Counted from the first letter of the stretch, positions 7,414 through 16,811 are shown. The stretch is 64,000 nt of DNA from Citreicoccus inhibens (GCF_019039035.1 NZ_JAHNZT010000004.1:1-64000); one strand, 5' to 3'. Notes: generated by a model not told the origin, from the sequence alone. Program-made: numbers and translations.

Positions 7414-8817
7414 ATGACTCCCGCCTCCGCCGGGCCCCCGCCCACCGAGCTCCACTTCGACTGCGGCACCCTGGTGGCCCCGACGCTGCCGGAGGACTCG
7501 CGCCTGCGGACCCTCTTCCAGAGCGACCCGCGCACGGGGGTCCAGCGCGCCCCCGCCTGGCACTACCGCGAGGTGGTGCTGCGGCTGCGCGAGCGAGGCC
7601 TGCCCTACGAAGACAAGGCGCGCCGCTTCGAGCCGCTGGCGCTGTCCCTGGCCACGCCCATCACCCCCTTCCCCCATCAGCGCGCGGCGCTCGACGCCTG
7701 GACGAAGGCGGGCGGCCGGGGCCTGGTGGAGCTGCCCACGGGCGCGGGCAAGACGCTGCTCGCGGTCCTGGCCATCGCCTGGGCGAAGCGGCCCACCTTG
7801 GTGGTCGTGCCCACGCTGGACCTGATGGCGCAGTGGCAGAGCGTGCTGGCGCGGCACTTCGCGGTGCCCGTGGGCATGGTTGGCGGAGGCGTGACGGACC
7901 GACAGGCCTTGACGGTGACGACGTACGACTCGGCGGCGCTCCAGATGGAGTTCACCGGCAATCGCTACGGCCTGCTCGTCTGCGATGAGTGCCACCACCT
8001 GCCCGCGCCCCGCTACCGCTTCATCGCCGAGGCCGCCCTGGCGCCGTTCCGCCTGGGCCTCACCGCCACGCTGGCCCGCGCCGACGGCGGCGAGCGCGTC
8101 TGCGAGGAGCTGCTCGGGCCCTTGGTGCACCACACCGGCATCCACGAGCTGCAGGGCGAGTACCTGGCGCCCTACGAGGTGCGGCGCATCGAGGTGGAGC
8201 TGACGCCGGAGGAGAAGGCGCGCCACGACGAGGCCCGCGCGCGCTACCTGGCGTTCGTGCGGAAGCTGAGCGTGCCCTTGGCCTCACCGGATGGCTGGGC
8301 GCGCTTCCTCGCGCAGAGCCAACGCAGCGACGAAGGGCGCGCGGCCTACCAGGGCTACCGCGAGCAGCGCCGCATCGCGCTCACCTCCAGCGGCAAGCTG
8401 CACGCGCTGTGGCGCATCCTGGTGGAGCACCGCGAGGACCGCGTGCTCGTCTTCACCGACGACAACGAGACGGTCTACACGCTGGCGCACCGGCTGCTGT
8501 TGCCCGCGCTCACGCACCAGACCCCCATCCCCGAGCGCAAGGCGCTCCTGGCCGCCTTCGCCCAGGGCGAGCTGCCCGTGCTGCTCACCTCCCGCGTGCT
8601 CAACGAGGGCGTGGACGTGCCCGAGGCGCGCGTGGGCGTGGTGCTCAGCGGCAGCGGCAGCGTGCGAGAACACGTGCAGCGCCTGGGGCGCATCTTGCGC
8701 AAGCAGCCCGGGAAGCGCGCCCTCTTGTACGAAGTGTGCACCGCGCAGACGGCGGAGAGCGGCATCAGCGAGCGCCGCCGCCAGCACAGCGCCTACCAGG
8801 AGGGCGGCGAGTGCTGA
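7414..8817 (+). CDS. XPB-like superfamily 2 DNA helicase
   Basis: Protein of 467 residues from ATG 7414; GTG 7372 is an alternative. All SF2 motifs are visible: Walker A LPTGAGKTLL, VVVPTLDLM (Ia), CDECHH (II), LGLTATL (III), VLVFTDDNETV (IV), TSRVLNEGVDVPEA (V) and HVQRLGRILRK (VI). The order and compact size match archaeal-type XPB, the 3'-5' translocase of nucleotide-excision repair, which opens DNA at lesions. It overlaps the next gene, a DUF790/Bax1-like nuclease, by 7 bp, the same partnership as in archaea. This strongly supports a DNA-repair role rather than a restriction or RNA helicase. Confidence 0.85.
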   Translation: MTPASAGPPPTELHFDCGTLVAPTLPEDSRLRTLFQSDPRTGVQRAPAWHYREVVLRLRERGLPYEDKARRFEPLALSLATPITPFPHQRAALDAWTKAGGRGLVELPTGAGKTLLAVLAIAWAKRPTLVVVPTLDLMAQWQSVLARHFAVPVGMVGGGVTDRQALTVTTYDSAALQMEFTGNRYGLLVCDECHHLPAPRYRFIAEAALAPFRLGLTATLARADGGERVCEELLGPLVHHTGIHELQGEYLAPYEVRRIEVELTPEEKARHDEARARYLAFVRKLSVPLASPDGWARFLAQSQRSDEGRAAYQGYREQRRIALTSSGKLHALWRILVEHREDRVLVFTDDNETVYTLAHRLLLPALTHQTPIPERKALLAAFAQGELPVLLTSRVLNEGVDVPEARVGVVLSGSGSVREHVQRLGRILRKQPGKRALLYEVCTAQTAESGISERRRQHSAYQEGGEC

Positions 8818-10022
8818 CGCGCGAGCTCTTGAACTCCCGCGTGCGGGACGGCGTGCTGCGCCCCACCTTCGTGAAGCGCGACGACGCGGCGCTGCTCGCG
8901 CTGGCCACGGAGCTGCTCGCGGACATCGAGGCCGCGAAGGGCCATCCTCGCGACGAGGTCGAGGAGGCCCTGGCGCTGAAGGCCGGCGCCTTCGCGCGCC
9001 CCAAGGTGGCGCGGGGCCTGGTGAAGCTGCTGCTCGACCGCGTCGTCTTCGACGAAGCCGAGGCCGGTGTCGCCGAGACGCGCTGGAGCCACCTGCGCAC
9101 CGCGGTCCAGGTGCTGCGCGCGCTGCCACCCGACGCGACGCTGGAGACCTACGACGCCCGACTGGAGTCCGCGCTGGGCACGCCGCTCGGCGCCGTGCGC
9201 GAGGCGCTCTACGTGGACCTCCCCGGCAGCCGCGCGCTCCTGGGCTGGGATGGCGAGCGGCTGTCCGCGCAGGACCTGGTGGACCGCTACAACCTCGCGC
9301 TCGCGCAGGGCCCGCTGATGGGCGCGCGCCGCCTCACCTTGCGCGCGTTCGCGCCGGAGCTGCTGCGGGTGCGCAAGCTCCTGCGCTGGCTGAAGTTCTG
9401 CCGGCTGGTGGCCGAGGTGCGGCGCGTGGGCGACGACTGGACCCTGGAGGTCGAGGGCCCCGGCGCCATGCTGGCGCTCCAGAAGAAGTACGGCCTGCAG
9501 CTCGCGAGCTTCCTGTCCGTGGTGCCCGTGCTGGCGCACTGGGAGCTGAGCGCCGTGGTGGATGACGGGCGACGGCGCGCCACGCTCGCGCTGAGCAACA
9601 AGGATCCGCTGCGCTCGCCGCTGCCCGCCGCGCTGGGCCACGTGCCGCCCGAGGTGGCGTCGCTGGCGTCGGGCTTCGAGGACGCGGACTGGGAGCTGGA
9701 CCTCACGCCGCTGCCGCGGCACATGGGCGCCGCGGGACTCTGCGTGCCGGACCTCACGCTCCGACACCGCGTGAGCGGTCGCGAGGTCGCGCTGGAGCTG
9801 TTCCATGCGTGGCACGCGGCTCCGCTCGACCGACGGCTGGCGGAGCTGCGCTCGCGTCCGGACGCGGGGCTCCTGCTCGGCGTGGATCGCGCGTTGGCGC
9901 GCGATGAGGGGCGGAAGGAGACGCTCGAGGCCCACCCCCAGGTGCTGCTGTTCAACGGCTTCCCCTCGGCGAGGAAGCTGCGCGAGCGGCTCGCCCTGCT
10001 GGAGCCCGCGCGCAGAACGTGA
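8811..10022 (+). CDS. DUF790/Bax1-like nuclease, XPB partner
   Basis: Protein of 403 residues starting at GTG 8811, inside the last codons of the helicase gene. It opens LTRELLNSRVRDGVLRPTFV, the characteristic N-terminus of DUF790 (Bax1, binds archaeal XPB). A helical middle part contains YVDLPGSRALL and YNLALAQGPLMGAR. The C-terminal part has a PD-(D/E)xK-like core: VPDLTLRH, then VALELFH. In archaea Bax1 is a structure-specific endonuclease that cuts near bubbles opened by XPB. The long open frame upstream of 8811 is only the shadow of the helicase gene. The pair probably works as an unwinding and incision unit. Confidence 0.8.
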   Translation: MLTRELLNSRVRDGVLRPTFVKRDDAALLALATELLADIEAAKGHPRDEVEEALALKAGAFARPKVARGLVKLLLDRVVFDEAEAGVAETRWSHLRTAVQVLRALPPDATLETYDARLESALGTPLGAVREALYVDLPGSRALLGWDGERLSAQDLVDRYNLALAQGPLMGARRLTLRAFAPELLRVRKLLRWLKFCRLVAEVRRVGDDWTLEVEGPGAMLALQKKYGLQLASFLSVVPVLAHWELSAVVDDGRRRATLALSNKDPLRSPLPAALGHVPPEVASLASGFEDADWELDLTPLPRHMGAAGLCVPDLTLRHRVSGREVALELFHAWHAAPLDRRLAELRSRPDAGLLLGVDRALARDEGRKETLEAHPQVLLFNGFPSARKLRERLALLEPARRT

Positions 10023-10031
10023 GGGGTGTGC

Positions 10032-10397
10032 TCAGCCCTTCGGTTTGAACTGCGAGGCGAGCACGCTGAGGATGCGGATGGAGCCTCGGTCCAACTGCTT
10101 CGCGCGGCGCAAGAGCCGGCGCAGCTCGGCGGACTCCCCGGAGTCGGACGGGGGCTCGGCGGCCCACTTCACGTCCTGCGACGGCTTGAGGCCCAGCGCC
10201 TCGTCCGCGGAGATGGACAGCACCACGCACAGCCGGCGGAAGGTCTGGATGCTCGGGAGCATGTGGCCACGCTCCAGTCGCCCGTAGACTTCGCTCGCGA
10301 TTCCGATGCGCTCCGCGACATCCGCCTGGGTCAGGTTCAGGCGGCTCCGAGCGCTACGCGCTGCTCCTCCAAGTCGGGTTGCGAGGGTCTTTTCCAT
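10032..10397 (-). CDS. XRE-family helix-turn-helix regulator
   Basis: Protein of 121 residues from ATG 10397. Residues about 14-65 form a Cro/C1-type HTH: ARSRLNLTQADVAERIGI, the turn, then SEVYGRLERGHMLPSIQTFR. The tail is helical and charged (ELRRLLRRAKQLDRG), likely for dimerisation. Starts further upstream would add residues that look non-coding. It is convergent with the Bax1-like gene and divergent from the receiver-like gene at 10522. The 125 bp divergent region probably holds its own operator; targets are unknown. The single-domain layout is that of many small chromosomal repressors. Confidence 0.8.
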   Translation of the reverse strand: MEKTLATRLGGAARSARSRLNLTQADVAERIGIASEVYGRLERGHMLPSIQTFRRLCVVLSISADEALGLKPSQDVKWAAEPPSDSGESAELRRLLRRAKQLDRGSIRILSVLASQFKPKG

Positions 10398-10521
10398 GGT
10401 CGTTAACCTACCGGGTTCGCCCATGTCGATATGACTTGAGAGGTTGGCATCCAAGAACTTCCGGGGTAGTCTTGAAGCGGTCCAACCCCTTGCGTTACGC
10501 CGTCCGAACCCACCCTCGCGC

Positions 10522-10908
10522 ATGGCCTCGCACGACCCCAATCGCCCTCGGTTTCTCTTCGTCGAAGCGGATCCACGCGCGCTCGCGGCGCTGCGCCGAC
10601 TGGCGCGCGAGCTGCCCGGACCCCAGCTCTTCGCGGACTGCGCGCGGCAGGCGTGCGCCCTCGTGAAGGAGCGGGAGCCCCGGGTGGTGGTGAGCGGCTA
10701 CGGCCTGCCGGATGGCGACGGGCTGGCGCTGCTGGAGTGCGTGCGCGCCAGGGACCCACGCACCGCCTGCGCCCTGCACACCGCGCAGCCGCCCGCGCGC
10801 CTGCGGGAGTCGCGGGGCATTGCCTGGATGGATCGCGCCGCGCCGCCCCGACAAGTGCTCGCGCTGCTGGACGCCCTGGCCGCAGATGTGCCCAACGGCT
10901 CGACGTGA
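10522..10908 (+). CDS. Receiver-like protein lacking the phospho-Asp
   Basis: Protein of 128 residues. The receiver fold is recognisable: PRFLFVEADPRALAALRRLA for strand 1/helix 1 with acidic E15 and D17, and PRVVVSGYGLPDGDGLALLE for strand 3 and its loop. By alignment with the common S-D-Y-x-x-P-x-x-D-G pattern, the phospho-acceptor Asp is Gly59. The Lys region (SRGIAWMDRAAPPRQVLALL) has no clear Lys. It is therefore probably a pseudo-receiver. ATG 10522 is chosen; residues from an earlier ATG at 10444 show no homology. No output domain or adjacent kinase is present. Confidence 0.65.
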   Translation: MASHDPNRPRFLFVEADPRALAALRRLARELPGPQLFADCARQACALVKEREPRVVVSGYGLPDGDGLALLECVRARDPRTACALHTAQPPARLRESRGIAWMDRAAPPRQVLALLDALAADVPNGST

Positions 10909-10995
10909 CACGTCATCCCTGACCCAGGGACGCAACAGGTGCGCCACGGCGCCATGCCGGTGAGCGAGGTGCGCGTTAAGGTGCGAGTTCGCGCC

Positions 10996-11829
10996 ATGAA
11001 GCTCTACGCCATCAGCGACCTGCACTTGCGTCACGCCGACAACCGCGCGGCCCTGGAAGCACTGGCCCCGCATCCGGAGGACTGGCTCATCGTCGCGGGT
11101 GACGTGGGCGAGACGCTCGCGGACATGGACACCATGCTGCGCACCCTCACCCCGCGCTTCGCGAAGCTCGTGTGGGTGCCCGGCAACCATGAGCTGTGGA
11201 GCATGCCCACGGAGAAGCCCGCGCTGCGCGGCGAGGCCCGCTACCTCCGGCTGGTGGACTTGTGCCACCAACACGGCGCGCTCACGCCCGAGGACCCCTA
11301 CCCGCGCTGGCCCGGCGAGGGGCCGCACCGCATCCTCGTCCCCATGTTCCTGGGCTACGACTACACGTTCCGCCCGGAGCACGTCCCCCCGGACAAGGCG
11401 CTGGAGTGGGCCTGGGAGGAGGACCTGATGTGCACCGACGAGGTGCTCTTGCATCCGGACCCCTACCCGAGCCGGCAGGCCTGGTGCGCGGCGCGCGTGG
11501 AGCAGACCCGCGCCCGGCTGGAGCGCCTGCCCCCGGACGCCACCACCATCCTCATCAACCACTACCCGCTGCGCTACGAGCACGTGCGGCTGCCCCGCAT
11601 CCCCCGCTTCTCCATCTGGTGCGGCACGCGCCTCACCGAGGACTGGCACACCCGCTACCGCGCCGAGGCCGTCGTCAGCGGCCACCTGCACATGCCCGCC
11701 ACCCTGTGGCGCGACGGCGTGCGCTTCGAGGAGGTGTCGCTCGGCTACCCCATGCAGTGGCGCCACCGCGGCGAGGTGGACCGGATTCTGCGCGAAGTCC
11801 TCCCCGGCCCCACATCCCCTGCCAGGTAG
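10996..11829 (+). CDS. Metallophosphoesterase
   Basis: Protein of 277 residues starting at ATG 10996. The calcineurin-like motifs are all in order: ISDLHLRH (D-x-H), VAGDVGET (GDxx), WVPGNHELW (GNHE), LINHYPL (second His group) and SGHLHMP (GHxH). These residues hold a two-metal centre that hydrolyses phosphomonoesters or diesters. The large insert between the GNHE and NHYP motifs, with many Trp and Pro residues, is probably the substrate lid. The substrate cannot be read from the sequence. An upstream in-frame ATG at 10939 would add a basic, unrelated-looking stretch. The DUF418 gene follows after 48 bp. Confidence 0.8.
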   Translation: MKLYAISDLHLRHADNRAALEALAPHPEDWLIVAGDVGETLADMDTMLRTLTPRFAKLVWVPGNHELWSMPTEKPALRGEARYLRLVDLCHQHGALTPEDPYPRWPGEGPHRILVPMFLGYDYTFRPEHVPPDKALEWAWEEDLMCTDEVLLHPDPYPSRQAWCAARVEQTRARLERLPPDATTILINHYPLRYEHVRLPRIPRFSIWCGTRLTEDWHTRYRAEAVVSGHLHMPATLWRDGVRFEEVSLGYPMQWRHRGEVDRILREVLPGPTSPAR

Positions 11830-11877
11830 TGGACCTGGGAGGTTGACGACCGGCATGGGCGGGCATCTGCTGCCGCC

Positions 11878-13200
11878 ATGCCCGATTCCCCTTCTCTCCC
11901 CGCTGACCCGCCTCGCGCGAAAACCGAGGCCGGCCCAGTAGACACGTCCGAGCGCCTCACGCTCCTGGACGCCCTGCGCGGCTTCGCGCTGTGCGGCGTC
12001 TTCGTCTCCAACTGCTTCGGCTGGTTCAGCGGCCGCGCGCTCCTGTCCCGGGAGCAGGCGCTGGCGCTGGCGGCGCCGCTCCAGGAGACCGTGGTTGCCT
12101 CGCTCTACCAGTTCTTCGTGAACCAGAAGTTCGTCACCATCTTCTCGTTCCTCTTCGGACTCGGGTTCTCCATCCAGCTCGCCCGGGCGGAGTCGCGCGG
12201 CACCTCGCTGGTGCCCCTGTATGCGCGGCGCCTGTCGGTGCTGCTGGCCATGGGCCTGGTGCACCTGTTCGGCCTGTGGATGGGAGACGTGCTCTCCACC
12301 TACGCGGTGGTGGGCTTCGTGCTGCTGCTGTTCCGCCAGCGCTCGAACAAGACGGTGCTCACCTGGGCCCTGGTGCTGATGGTGTTGATGACGCTGGTGG
12401 TGCCGCTCGCGCAGCGCTTCATCCCCATCCTGACCCTGGGCGCACAAGCCGCGCTGGAGGCGTCCCGGGCCGCGCAGGTGAAGGACGCCGCGCATCGCGC
12501 CGGCTTCCTGGCGGAGCTGGCCAGCGACTCCTTCCGCGTCACGCAGGCCGCGAACGCGCGCTTCGCGGCGAGCAACTTCCTGGGCCCGGTGCGGCTCGTG
12601 TGGATGGGCGTGGTGCTGGCCAACTTCCTGTTCGGACTCCTGGCGGGGCGCCTGCGCTTGATGCAGGACGTGGCGGCGCACCGCGGCCTGCACCTGAAGC
12701 TCTTGCGCTGGGGGCTGGTGGTGGGCGGGGTGTGCAACGGCGCGACCGTGACGCTGATGCGCCTGCGCTCCCTGGGCGTCATCGACCCGGACGTGGCGCG
12801 CTGGACGTCCCTCACGCCCTTCATGATGGAAGCGGGCTTCCTGGGGTTCGCGGCGGCGTACGTGGCCAGCTTCGCGTTGTTGTTCGAGCGTGAGACGTGG
12901 CGCCGAATCCTCGGCGTGCTGGCGCCCGTGGGCCGCATGGCGCTCACCAACTACCTGATGCAGACGGTGATGGGGCTCGTCCTCTACGATGGATGGGGCC
13001 TGGGGTTGGTCGGGAAGACGCCGCCGGCCCTGTGCGTGGCGCTCGCGCTGGGCGGCTTCGCGCTGCAGGTGCCGTTCAGCCACCTGTGGCTCCAGCACTT
13101 CCGCTTCGGCCCGGCCGAGTGGCTGTGGCGCTCGCTCACGTACGGGCGCATGCAGCCCATGCGCGTGAAGGCGCCCGCCGAGGTGAGCGTGGCAACCTGA
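11878..13200 (+). CDS. DUF418 multi-pass membrane protein
   Basis: Protein of 440 residues. After about 25 polar residues comes the DUF418 opening RLTLLDALRGFALCGVFVSN, followed by eight to ten hydrophobic helices. The C-terminal family block is also present: GRMALTNYLMQTVMGLVL, then LWLQHFRFGPAEWLWRSLTY. This family (YeiB-like) is an inner-membrane protein related in topology to acyltransferase and transport proteins; its reaction is not established. Length and both end signatures indicate a complete gene. It ends before a converging metalloprotease gene, with an inverted-repeat region between the two stops. Confidence 0.85.
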   Translation: MPDSPSLPADPPRAKTEAGPVDTSERLTLLDALRGFALCGVFVSNCFGWFSGRALLSREQALALAAPLQETVVASLYQFFVNQKFVTIFSFLFGLGFSIQLARAESRGTSLVPLYARRLSVLLAMGLVHLFGLWMGDVLSTYAVVGFVLLLFRQRSNKTVLTWALVLMVLMTLVVPLAQRFIPILTLGAQAALEASRAAQVKDAAHRAGFLAELASDSFRVTQAANARFAASNFLGPVRLVWMGVVLANFLFGLLAGRLRLMQDVAAHRGLHLKLLRWGLVVGGVCNGATVTLMRLRSLGVIDPDVARWTSLTPFMMEAGFLGFAAAYVASFALLFERETWRRILGVLAPVGRMALTNYLMQTVMGLVLYDGWGLGLVGKTPPALCVALALGGFALQVPFSHLWLQHFRFGPAEWLWRSLTYGRMQPMRVKAPAEVSVAT

Positions 13201-13214
13201 CCCCGGACGAACGA

Positions 13215-13260
13215 AGCCCCGGGCGCCGCGAGGAAGCGGACACCCGGGGCTCCGCGGCGC
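13215..13260. terminator. Interleaved inverted repeats between convergent genes
   Basis: Two perfect 8-bp inverted repeats are interlocked: agccccgg at 13215-13222 pairs with ccggggct at 13244-13251, and gcgccgcg at 13223-13230 pairs with cgcggcgc at 13253-13260. The order A-B-A'-B' allows either two alternative hairpins or a pseudoknot. The element lies between the stops of the DUF418 and metalloprotease genes, so a bidirectional terminator is the simplest reading. There is no T-tract. Confidence 0.45.
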
Positions 13261-13286
13261 GACTCACGCCGCGCCGTGACAGCGGA

Positions 13287-15524
13287 CTACTTCACCTTGT
13301 ACGAGGCACCCAGGACCGTCTTGATGTAACCGTTGACGGTGGTGTCCTTCAGGCTCTTCGCGCCGAAGACCTGGATGTAGTAGCGGCCGGCGGGCGCGTC
13401 CTTCAGGACGACGCGCTCAGTGGCGCTCTCGCTGACGCTGCGGCCGTCGTACGAGCTCTGGTTCGGGGCCGAGCCGCGCTGCACGTACAGGTCGGCGTTG
13501 CCCTCGCCCTCGCCCAGGACCACGGACAGGGTGTTGGTGCCGGAGCCCGTCTTGAACTCGGGCATCTCGATGACGAACACCTGCGACGAGCCCGGCAGAC
13601 CTTCCAGGTTCTCGATGCGCGTCTCGTTGCCGATGTTGATGTAGCCACCCTTCCAGGTCACGGTCAGCGTGGTGCCGGAGTAGGCGGTGAAGCCCACCAG
13701 CATCACGTACCACTCACCCTGCGCCGGGGCCGCGAACGCGCAGGTCTCGTTGTTGCCGGCCTTGTACGGGCGGCAGTCGTAGGAGGACGTGGTCGGAGGC
13801 GTCCCGGCGCGGACGTAGAGGTCCGCGTCACCCGTGCCACCGGACAGCGTGAAGGTCAGGTCCGTGGCGCCCTCGGGCAGCGTGACGGAGAAGTACTGCT
13901 TCGCGCCGCGCGCACCGGACAGGTCCGGCACCGGGACGTTCTTCTGCAGCACGACGTGCTCGGGAATCTCGACGGGCAGACCCACGCCCACGGCCTTCCA
14001 GGCGTTGCCGGCGTCCGTGGCGTCGTAGCCAAGCTGCGTGGCCGCCTGCTCCGCGGCCGTCTTCGCGTTGGCGAAGGTGGAGTTGGGCAGCAGCAGGTCC
14101 ACGTTCATCTTGTAGAAGATGCGCGCGGCCTTCTCGAAGCCCTGGCCCACGACGACCTGCGCGGACTTGTTGCGCGGGTGCGTGCCACCCTGCGACGTCA
14201 GGTAGAACGCCAGGTTGGAGATACCCGAGCTGTAGTGCACGTCGACGCTGTCGTCGTAGTCGGCGAACCAGTCGAGTGAGTCCCCGTCCTGCGTGGGGTT
14301 GTTCATGTAGCGCAGGCCGTCACCCGGGATGGACGGGGTCCAGACGTCGTCGCCGACGATCCAGGTGTTCGCGTCAACCACCTTGCCCTTGCTGTACCAC
14401 TCGCAGACCGCGCCGAAGATGTCGGACATGGACTCGTTGAGGCCGCCCGACTCGTTGTCGTACACGAGGTCCGACTCGGAGCTGGTCACGGCGTGGGTCA
14501 GCTCGTGCGCCGTCACGTCCAGCGAGTTGGCCAGGTTCGACGCGTTCACGCCGTCGCCGTCGCCGTACACCATCTGCACGTCATTCCAGTAGGCGTTGAC
14601 GTAGTTGGTGCTGTAGTGGACCGAGCTGATGAGCGCGGCGCCCGCGTTGTCGTACGAATCGCGGCCGAACAGGCTGTTGTAGCAGTTGTAGACGGTGCCG
14701 AGGTGGCCGTAGTTGTTGTTGACCACGGGGTCCGCGACCTCGGGCTGACCCTCGGAGCGCGCCAGCGTGCCGGGCAGGCTGGTGCCGTGCTTCAGGTCAT
14801 ACACGCGGCGCACGAGCGCCGAGTGGATGTGCGGGATGCGCTCGATGACGTCGCCGTTGAGGGCGTTGACGAGCACGGAGTCGTCGACCGGGGTCTTGTC
14901 CTCGAGCTCGCCCTTGACGCGAACCTCATAGACGAGGAGCAGCCGGTCGCCGTCACGCCAGTAGACGAGCTTCGCGTCGTCCGCCTTGGCGTCGCGAGGC
15001 GAGCTGCGATCCAGCGTGGCCGCCGACACCGCGGCCTCGGCCGCGATGGTGGCCTTCTCCGGCGCGGCCAGGTCGCCACGCGCGTTGGTGTTGGCCGCGA
15101 AGACCTTGCCGTTGCGCGCGTGCAGCCGCACCTCGGCGCCCTTCACCTCGGTGCCGTTCTTGCGGACGCCGTAGCGGAAGTGCGTGTCCCCATCGAAGCC
15201 GACATAGGCCTTCTTCAGGTACAGGTCGTTCGTGTCCAGGTGGAACACGGGCGCGACGTTCGCCAGGGTCGCGGTCAGCTGGGAGGCCTGGAGGGACTTG
15301 ATGGACTCGGCGGTCGCCGGCGCCGTGCCCAGGTCACCCGTGATGAAGCTGGGAACCGCGTCCTTGTCGGCGGCCACCACAGTCTGGCCTCCGGCGAGGA
15401 GAGCGGCGGAGGCCTTCTGCTCCTTGGCCTCCTGGTTCGCTGCAGGGGTGCTGTCAGTGCAAGCACCCGCCATCATGGACAGCGCGATGAAACCGAGCGC
15501 GCTGCGAACTCGCTTCTCGACCAT
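13287..15524 (-). CDS. Secreted M4 (thermolysin-like) metalloprotease with PPC domains
   Basis: Pre-pro-protein of 745 residues with a strong ribosome site (aggagg 5 bases before ATG). The signal peptide may be a lipoprotein type (MMAGAC, Cys22). Residues about 45-240 are an FTP/PepSY-type propeptide that inhibits until cleaved. The catalytic M4 domain has HELTH at 340-344 and Glu364 in [11 protein letters not shown], exactly the thermolysin spacing, and a catalytic His in [10 protein letters not shown]. Two bacterial pre-peptidase C-terminal (PPC) domains follow ([17 protein letters not shown] and [16 protein letters not shown]). It should digest proteins outside the cell, as expected of a predator. 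The AT-rich upstream region suggests its own regulated promoter. Confidence 0.92.
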   Translation of the reverse strand: MVEKRVRSALGFIALSMMAGACTDSTPAANQEAKEQKASAALLAGGQTVVAADKDAVPSFITGDLGTAPATAESIKSLQASQLTATLANVAPVFHLDTNDLYLKKAYVGFDGDTHFRYGVRKNGTEVKGAEVRLHARNGKVFAANTNARGDLAAPEKATIAAEAAVSAATLDRSSPRDAKADDAKLVYWRDGDRLLLVYEVRVKGELEDKTPVDDSVLVNALNGDVIERIPHIHSALVRRVYDLKHGTSLPGTLARSEGQPEVADPVVNNNYGHLGTVYNCYNSLFGRDSYDNAGAALISSVHYSTNYVNAYWNDVQMVYGDGDGVNASNLANSLDVTAHELTHAVTSSESDLVYDNESGGLNESMSDIFGAVCEWYSKGKVVDANTWIVGDDVWTPSIPGDGLRYMNNPTQDGDSLDWFADYDDSVDVHYSSGISNLAFYLTSQGGTHPRNKSAQVVVGQGFEKAARIFYKMNVDLLLPNSTFANAKTAAEQAATQLGYDATDAGNAWKAVGVGLPVEIPEHVVLQKNVPVPDLSGARGAKQYFSVTLPEGATDLTFTLSGGTGDADLYVRAGTPPTTSSYDCRPYKAGNNETCAFAAPAQGEWYVMLVGFTAYSGTTLTVTWKGGYINIGNETRIENLEGLPGSSQVFVIEMPEFKTGSGTNTLSVVLGEGEGNADLYVQRGSAPNQSSYDGRSVSESATERVVLKDAPAGRYYIQVFGAKSLKDTTVNGYIKTVLGASYKVK

Positions 15525-15817
15525 TTAATCCTCCTAAGTGGAAAGATTAGGAAGAAGAGTGTCACAAGAGAGCCGCAGTTTTCAAGTCTATGCGAGATTT
15601 CTGCTGTTTGCCTAATTATCATGATTTGATAGGGCAATCCAACTATCTGACTTAATTGGTTATTTCACACTTTAAGGACCTCTCCAGTCTGTAACTTCAA
15701 AGAGGACTCCTTGGAGTGTCAGAAGTGAAGCAGCGTGGCCGGACGCGGGTCTGGGGGGTCCGGCATGGCTTCCGGCGGCGGCGGGGGTGGGCTAGGCACG
15801 AGTGCTGGAGGAGACAC
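15525..15817. promoter_or_regulatory. AT-rich divergent promoter region
   Basis: Between the protease and the oxidoreductase genes, about 15590-15680 is markedly AT-rich compared with everything around it (for example ttatcatgatttgatag and aattggttatttcacacttta). Reading toward the protease, ttggat and taatta lie 18 bases apart and could serve as -35/-10 boxes, though this is a weak match. The oxidoreductase start has a good ribosome site (ctggaggag) 5 bases before ATG 15818. Confidence 0.4.
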
Positions 15818-16789
15818 ATGCGCGCACTACAACTGCAGCGGCTGGAGGGGCCGGACGGGCTGGCGGTGGTGAACATTCCGGAGCCCGAGGCGGGGGACGG
15901 AGTGCTCATTGATGTGGTGGCCGCGGGCGCGAGCTTCCCGGATCTGCTCCTGACGCGGGGCCTGTACCAGATGCAGCCGCCGCTGCCGTTCGTGCCGGGG
16001 GTGGAGGTGGCGGGCGTGGTGCGCAGCGCGCCGGCGGGGGCCTCGGTGCGCCCGGGGGACCGGGTGATGGCGTTCACCTTCACGCTGGGCGGCTTCGCGG
16101 AGGTGGTGGCGGTGGCCCCCGAGATGACGTTCCGCATCCCCGAGCGCTGGAGCTTCGAGGCGGCGGCGGGGGTGGTGATGAACTACCACACCGCGCACTT
16201 CGCGCTGCACCGGCGTGGGCGCTTGAAGGCAGGCGAGGTGGTGGTGGTGCACGGCGCCGCGGGCGGAGTGGGCACCGCCGCGGTCCAGGTGGCGCGAGGC
16301 GCGGGCGCCAAGGTGCTGGCGGTGGTGAGCGACGAGCGCAAGGCGGAGGTGGCCCAGCGCGCGGGCGCGCACGAGTCGCTGTTGTCCACCGGGGATTGGA
16401 TCTCCCGCGTGCGCGAACTGACGGATGGCCGGGGCGCGGACGTGGTGCTGGACCCGGTGGGCGGGGACATCTTCGACAAGAGCCTCAAGTGCCTGGCGCC
16501 CGAGGGCCGCCTGCTGGTCGTGGGCTTCGCCAGCGGGCGCATCCCCGAGGTGACAACCAACCGGCTGCTCTTGCGCAACATCGACGTGGTGGGCGTGGCC
16601 TGGGGCGCGTTCCTCCTCCAGGACCCGGGCCTCACGGCGCGCATCGCGGGCGAATTGGAGTCCCTGGCCGCGCGCGGCATCCTGGAGCCCCTGGTGGGAC
16701 AGGTGTACCCGCTGGAGGAGGGCGCCCAGGCCCTGCGCGACCTGGAGGCGCGGCGCGCCACGGGAAAGCTGGTGCTGCGCATCCGTTGA
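15818..16789 (+). CDS. MDR-family NADPH:quinone-oxidoreductase-like enzyme
   Basis: Protein of 323 residues starting after ctggaggag. The N-terminal GroES-like fold contains AAGASFPDLLLTRGLYQ and PFVPGVEVAGVV, both typical of the quinone oxidoreductase (QOR) branch. The nucleotide-binding domain has VVVHGAAGGVGTAAVQ (glycine motif AxxGxxGxxA) and GRGADVVLDPVGGDIF. No catalytic zinc ligands are present in the usual positions, consistent with the zinc-free QOR group. It probably transfers hydride from NADPH to a quinone, enone or other unsaturated carbonyl; the substrate is not known. The glycosylase-like gene follows after 22 bp. Confidence 0.85.
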   Translation: MRALQLQRLEGPDGLAVVNIPEPEAGDGVLIDVVAAGASFPDLLLTRGLYQMQPPLPFVPGVEVAGVVRSAPAGASVRPGDRVMAFTFTLGGFAEVVAVAPEMTFRIPERWSFEAAAGVVMNYHTAHFALHRRGRLKAGEVVVVHGAAGGVGTAAVQVARGAGAKVLAVVSDERKAEVAQRAGAHESLLSTGDWISRVRELTDGRGADVVLDPVGGDIFDKSLKCLAPEGRLLVVGFASGRIPEVTTNRLLLRNIDVVGVAWGAFLLQDPGLTARIAGELESLAARGILEPLVGQVYPLEEGAQALRDLEARRATGKLVLRIR

Positions 16790-16811
16790 GGGTGAGACAG
16801 ACTTCTGTCTC

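Noticed and set aside
7989-8810. Long N-terminal extension of the Bax1-like protein
   Set aside because: This is the alternative frame of the helicase gene; DUF790 homology begins at GTG 8811.
10495-13098. Leftward open frame of about 870 codons
   Set aside because: Antisense to the receiver-like, metallophosphoesterase and DUF418 genes; crossing three real genes on the other strand is typical of a GC-bias artefact.
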